NCBI GenBank assembly: GCA_947311845.1
Contig: CAMZMU010000080.1
Location: 15,013,444-15,077,443 of the forward strand
DNA: 64,000 nucleotides
Origin: Poa pratensis
Taxonomy: Eukaryota; Streptophyta; Magnoliopsida; Poales; Poaceae
Direction of reading: 5' to 3'
Part shown: positions 61,449-64,000 of the stretch, one piece after another
How positions within the stretch are numbered: the first letter of the stretch is position 1
Layout of the letters: every line of letters starts with the position of its first letter
Program-made: the position numbers and the translations under genes
Notes under the pieces: model-generated
What the model was told of the DNA's origin: nothing
Databases searched by the model: none
Seen by the model: the letters and a program-made list of their open reading frames with translations, nothing else

Positions 61449-61575
61449 TGCTCCCTCCGTTTCGATTAGTTCACACAGATTTATCTAAATACGGATGTAT
61501 CTATACACTGTTTTAGCGTATAGATACATCCGTATCTAAACAAACCCGCGTCAACTAATTTGGGACGAAGGTGTA
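61449..61575. mobile_element. Stowaway-type MITE
   Basis: CTCCCTCCGTTTCGATTAG at the left and the inverse of TTTGGGACGAAGGTG at the right are Stowaway-like ends, with an inner palindrome (ATACGGATGTATCTATACAC paired with its inverse). TA follows the right end; the left TA is not preserved. Confidence 0.75.
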
Positions 61576-62372
61576 TAAGATAAAAGCGGTTTGTGCTTGA
61601 TATAACTGCCTCAATTCAATGTATCTATCTAGTTATCTAGTGTCTATAAGAAAGTGCTCCAAAAAATTAACTGCGACATACGAGCGGCACTGGGGACGTG
61701 GCCGCTTTCGTCGTGAAGAGACTTGTGAGTTGTGACAATGAGAATGGGGCGCACTTTCGTCCCGCCCACGGTCCCCACTGCAAATTACTGACCTCTCCAT
61801 CGCACGGTGGGGCACAAATTAATGGTGGACTCAAGTTATGATTTTGAATTGCTCTACATTAGAGCATTCATTAATTTGTTGACTCGGTTTTCCGTAAACA
61901 AAAGGACTTATTATTCGAGTAGGAAGATTTCGGTTATTCCCTCTTTTCAATAGAAGATGATTTGAAATGAAACAAATTCCTTTTCATTCTGTTGTGCTCG
62001 GCGGAGGAATTGCCTAAGCATACTTTTGCGGATCCAAACTTCTTTGTTCTTTCAAAGTCATCGATACCGTTGTCGATTGTACGTGTTGAAAGAAAAAATC
62101 CCATTGTCTCTCAAATGAAATGAGGTTTTTGAACTCCTATATAACAGAGTTTCATTGATACAAATGGGGTTTCCTCAAAACGATTGGAATTAGAATAGGC
62201 TGTAAGAATGAAAGAGTCAATCTTGAAAGCACTCTCCTGCCAAAAACAAGGAACAGATAAAACCTAAATAGAAAAGAGATGTTTCCAATTAAACCACCTG
62301 TATCAGATACTAGGGACGGTTGCAACCGAGATACAACCGTCCGGCTCACCGCACACCCAACAGTATCCGGCT
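61576..62372. other. intergenic downstream of the ARM-like gene
   Basis: An 85-codon minus frame (62409-62152) overlaps the end of the next gene but has no known domain. No other feature is seen. Confidence 0.4.
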
Positions 62373-63852
62373 TCACCTCGCCCTTGAGCTCAACCTCGTT
62401 CCTGACCAATCCAGCTCACAAAGAACAAGCTCATCCACCAGCCTATACAAATAAAATGAGTTGATTTCCAGATTCAGCAGGCATATAAAATAGAAGATAA
62501 TAACGAGAAGTATCATAATTCCTAATACCTTGAAATATAGGGTGACTTTCTGATCCAGGTGAGCTTGATAACTAAATGTATACGCTCTAAAACCTGTAAA
62601 TGGTACATGGTTAAAATATCAAAATATCATAGCATGGTCCTATCTATTAATACCTTACAATATTTTCATGCAACCACAAAGCTAAAAAAATATATGTCCG
62701 GTAAACATAACTTAGTAAGATTATCTGCAGCAACACTAAGCCAAGAGCCCAAGGTTAAGATGTATCGTGACCCTGTCTATTAATGCACATATAAATACAG
62801 TGTCCATAATCTGGACAATTTCCTTACCAGAAAACTGTTCTATCATCATCAGCATGCATCCATTGGAAAAAGAGAGAGAAAAGGAGACGGAAATGTGCCA
62901 ATAGGAAGAGGCCCATAGCATCAAAAACTGGCCCGATAAGAGTAAGCCAAGCAAGACGACGTTCTCTGTTTAGTGGTTGCCGTTCCAGGTGACCCAACAT
63001 CTCAGCAAGCATTCGACTGTACCTGGAAGCAATGGAAATCTGAAGGTTCAAGAACAGACACAAGATATTTTGAGAATTTGCTTACTATATATGATCCAAA
63101 ATGATGATAGCATATGTATTCGACATATTAGCATGCAAACATTTCCAGCAGATAGTTCAGTAACTATAAGTGCCTCTTTTCCTAGCGCTGCATTCTCCAA
63201 ACAATAACCACAACATTAATCTCAGATCATGTGCCTTGCTTACCTTTTGGTGCAAAAGAAAAAGGCTATACTCCAGTTCTCAAAATGTCAGATGAGTAAT
63301 ACGTTTATTTCATAGTTTCTTATACATTTGCTATACTACGAGAAGGTTAAGGTTTGTTCGCTCAGAGATTGTAGAAATCGAAAGAATAGACGTGATCCCA
63401 TGGGAATAATCAGTACAATTTACAAGTAGGAAAAGAGTGTACCAGGGGCTACGCGGATTACTTCTTTGGGTGCAAGTCAACAGAAGCACCGATACCTCAA
63501 CAATGCGGTACCATAACTCATCATCTGCAGGAATGTTATTAAAGCACGCATCGAGTATTGCGTCTTCATACAAACTTAATTCCGTTACTTTCACATTCTT
63601 TGCTATGTGCATGAAGCTAACCATCCCTTGTTCCTGTCAACCATATGGAACAATCTCACTCAAAATGCCCACTAACATGTAACAACACACTAGGGCAAAC
63701 TGTGTGTAGCAGAATACCATCATCAAGACCTCAACACAGAAACCAAAAAGGAATATCATCCATACCTTAACATCCGGTGACCAATGATCCAATGCGGTCA
63801 AAGCACATGGAATGACTAACCAACAAAGATCCCCAAGCTTTGGGTAATTAAC
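62373..63852 (-). CDS. conserved plant ARM-repeat-like protein, partial (5' end outside window)
   Basis: Five GT/AG exons: 63852-63766, 63633-63443, 63022-62828, 62593-62529, 62442-62373. The product includes 'VNYPKLGDLCWLVIPCALTA', 'GMVSFMHIAKNVKVTELSL', 'DELWYRIVEVSVLLLTCTQ', 'MLAEMLGHLERQPLNRERR' and 'WLTLIGPVFDAMGLFLLAHF', blocks I recall from a single-copy plant family of helical-repeat proteins of unknown role. Earlier exons lie beyond 64000. The donor at 62827 is strong but leaves the next exon out of frame; using a weaker GT at 62835 restores it. After 'LVDELVL' the sequence leaves the family and stops at 62375-62373, so the C-terminus is lost or replaced. Confidence 0.7.
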
Positions 63853-64000
63853 CTGAAACAGCAAGAGACAACTATTAAACACCTCTACTACCACAATGTC
63901 TCAAACTATACTGAGTATTGCTGCTGGTGCTGCCACAAGTGTCTATTGCAACGCATTTTCCGGTCTCTACAGTAATTTGAACATTTTTATTCAAGCAGGT

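Overview
This window looks like nuclear DNA of a grass, most likely a Pooideae/Triticeae type. The clues are a BARE/Angela-like copia LTR, several CACTA (En/Spm) elements with 3-bp target duplications, Stowaway MITEs, GC-rich monocot first exons (PPR, P450, peroxidase) and ordinary plant GT/AG introns. There are no prokaryotic operons, CRISPR arrays or rRNA genes. Most of the 64 kb is transposon DNA, with about ten low-copy genes in islands.

Layout. 1-6.1 kb: a decayed Ty3/gypsy element on the minus strand (gag, protease, RT, RNase H, start of integrase), with a tRNA-Met primer site and an LTR, preceded by the pol tail of a second copy. 6.8-11.5 kb: a left-truncated CACTA element with tandem ~650-bp repeats; it contains a solo copia LTR, which in turn contains a hAT element. 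Each of the two insertions keeps an exact target duplication. 14.2-15.4 kb: tandem duplications. 16.9-17.8 kb: a TIR element with a GC-rich core. 18.4-19.7 kb: a secretory class III peroxidase (minus) with an 8-bp frameshifting duplication. 23.5-24.9 kb: a six-exon, very divergent RAB2-like GTPase (plus). 28.3-31.4 kb: a complete non-autonomous CACTA element carrying a fragment of a COG2 (Golgi tethering complex) gene. 31.7-32.3 kb: a small plastid membrane protein gene (plus).

33.6-37.5 kb: an intact CYP71-clan P450 (minus) between two LINE fragments. 38.6-40.1 kb: a P-class PPR gene (plus). 40.8-41.7 kb: a four-exon plastid NFU iron-sulfur scaffold (minus). 42.3-42.9 kb: a hAT-type MITE with an exact 8-bp duplication. 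45.7-47.0 kb: an unrecognised gene with a 'HELHRLY' segment and an EAR-like motif (plus). 47.6-49.5 kb: a DYW-type PPR gene (minus) with an N-terminal frameshift. 50.75-57.44 kb: a large CACTA element with TGTGGCGCA subterminal repeats and broken transposase/Ulp1-like ORFs. 59.6-61.1 kb: a GDSL esterase (plus) with three single-base indels. 62.4-64 kb: the 3' part of a conserved ARM-repeat-like gene (minus) that runs off the right edge.

The genes do not form a pathway; several (NFU, the plastid membrane protein, two PPRs) act in organelles. The strongest candidates for follow-up are the RAB2-like gene, which lacks its prenylation cysteines and catalytic glutamine; the CACTA element that has taken up COG2 sequence; and the CACTA terminus duplicated together with host flank. 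All identifications come from reading motifs; no database search was run.
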